Origin: Symbiodinium natans
Taxonomy: Eukaryota > Sar > Dinophyceae > Suessiales > Symbiodiniaceae
DNA length: 64,000 bases
Direction of reading: 5' to 3'
NCBI GenBank assembly: GCA_905221605.1
Contig: CAJNDS010002494.1
Coordinates: forward strand, 309,501-373,500
In this document: positions 63,818-64,000 of the stretch, piece after piece
How positions within the stretch are numbered: the first letter of the stretch is position 1
How the letters are laid out: the number at the start of each line of letters is the position of its first letter
Made by a program: the position numbers and the translations under genes
Notes under the pieces: generated by a model
Databases searched by the model: none
Seen by the model: only the letters and a program-made list of their open reading frames with translations
Told to the model about the DNA's origin: nothing

Positions 63818-64000
63818 ATTATGATAACTTGGTTCGCGTCCTGCAATAACCTCTAGCTTCAGTAGAACTATTCCCTGAAAAGGGAGGAAATGTACCGGAC
63901 TTCTTTGAGCACCAGCAAAACCCCTTTAAAGGGAAAGATCCCAAACTGCACCCCAAACCCTAAACCCTAAACCTTGGCACCCCCTAAACAGCCCAAGCTG
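63013..64000. other. No gene seen
   Basis: Holds a clear tag plus telomeric junction (63394-63450, GCGAGTGTGAGAGTCGAAA into CCCTAAA), C17/A18 runs, a CT microsatellite (63773-63819) and a CCCTAAA remnant at 63955. Open stretches have no recognised similarity. Confidence 0.5.

Overview
This 64 kb window looks nuclear and eukaryotic, most likely from a dinoflagellate (Symbiodiniaceae, Polarella or Prorocentrum-like). The signs are: plant-type telomere heptamers (TTTAGGG / CCCTAAA) scattered through the interior in both orientations; genes cut into short exons by introns that use GA and GC donors as well as GT; introns made of short transposon-like elements (introners) that carry their own acceptor; and a Gly-Lys-repeat protein of the kind common in dinoflagellates. 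There are no operons, no bacterial-style gene packing and no CRISPR array. The species is inferred; no rRNA or marker gene is present.

Four genes can be modelled well, all on the + strand. (1) 5608-8960: a single-domain voltage-gated cation channel with a cytosolic EF-hand tail, in at least eight exons. (2) 31498-36011: a 1431-residue receptor with an extracellular bacterial-type ligand-binding domain, a cysteine-rich GCC2/GCC3-like stalk, about eight or nine membrane segments, a cytosolic TIR domain that keeps the putative catalytic glutamate, and a second TIR-like region. (3) 51139-51966: a ubiquitin-like domain protein rebuilt across two introners, each carrying a second element inside it. 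(4) 61085-61984: a divergent cyclin. A Gly-Lys-rich small protein (50329-50724), a decayed reverse transcriptase (23270-23700) and about two dozen exon-like islands without recognised function make up the rest.

The other sequence is mostly repeats. Several families of about 90-180 bp terminal-inverted-repeat elements are present. Three of them lie inside the modelled genes, and seven such introns follow one rule: the element begins CT and ends AG, a 4-bp target duplication supplies the donor (GT or GA), and removing the duplication plus the element restores the frame. Telomeric arrays sit between exon islands and inside at least three introner copies. Two short tag sequences recur directly next to telomeric blocks.

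Layout: 0-5 kb repeats, with a foldback element at 2.0-3.1 kb; 5.4-9.3 kb channel gene; 9.3-13.7 kb almost empty, including an AT-rich island; 13.7-20.2 kb exon islands between telomeric blocks; 20-31 kb repeats and a dead retroelement; 31.1-36.0 kb TIR receptor; 36-50 kb scattered exon islands; 50.3-52.0 kb KG protein and ubiquitin-like gene; 52-60 kb long telomeric arrays; 61-62 kb cyclin; 62.3-64 kb repeats and two exon islands.
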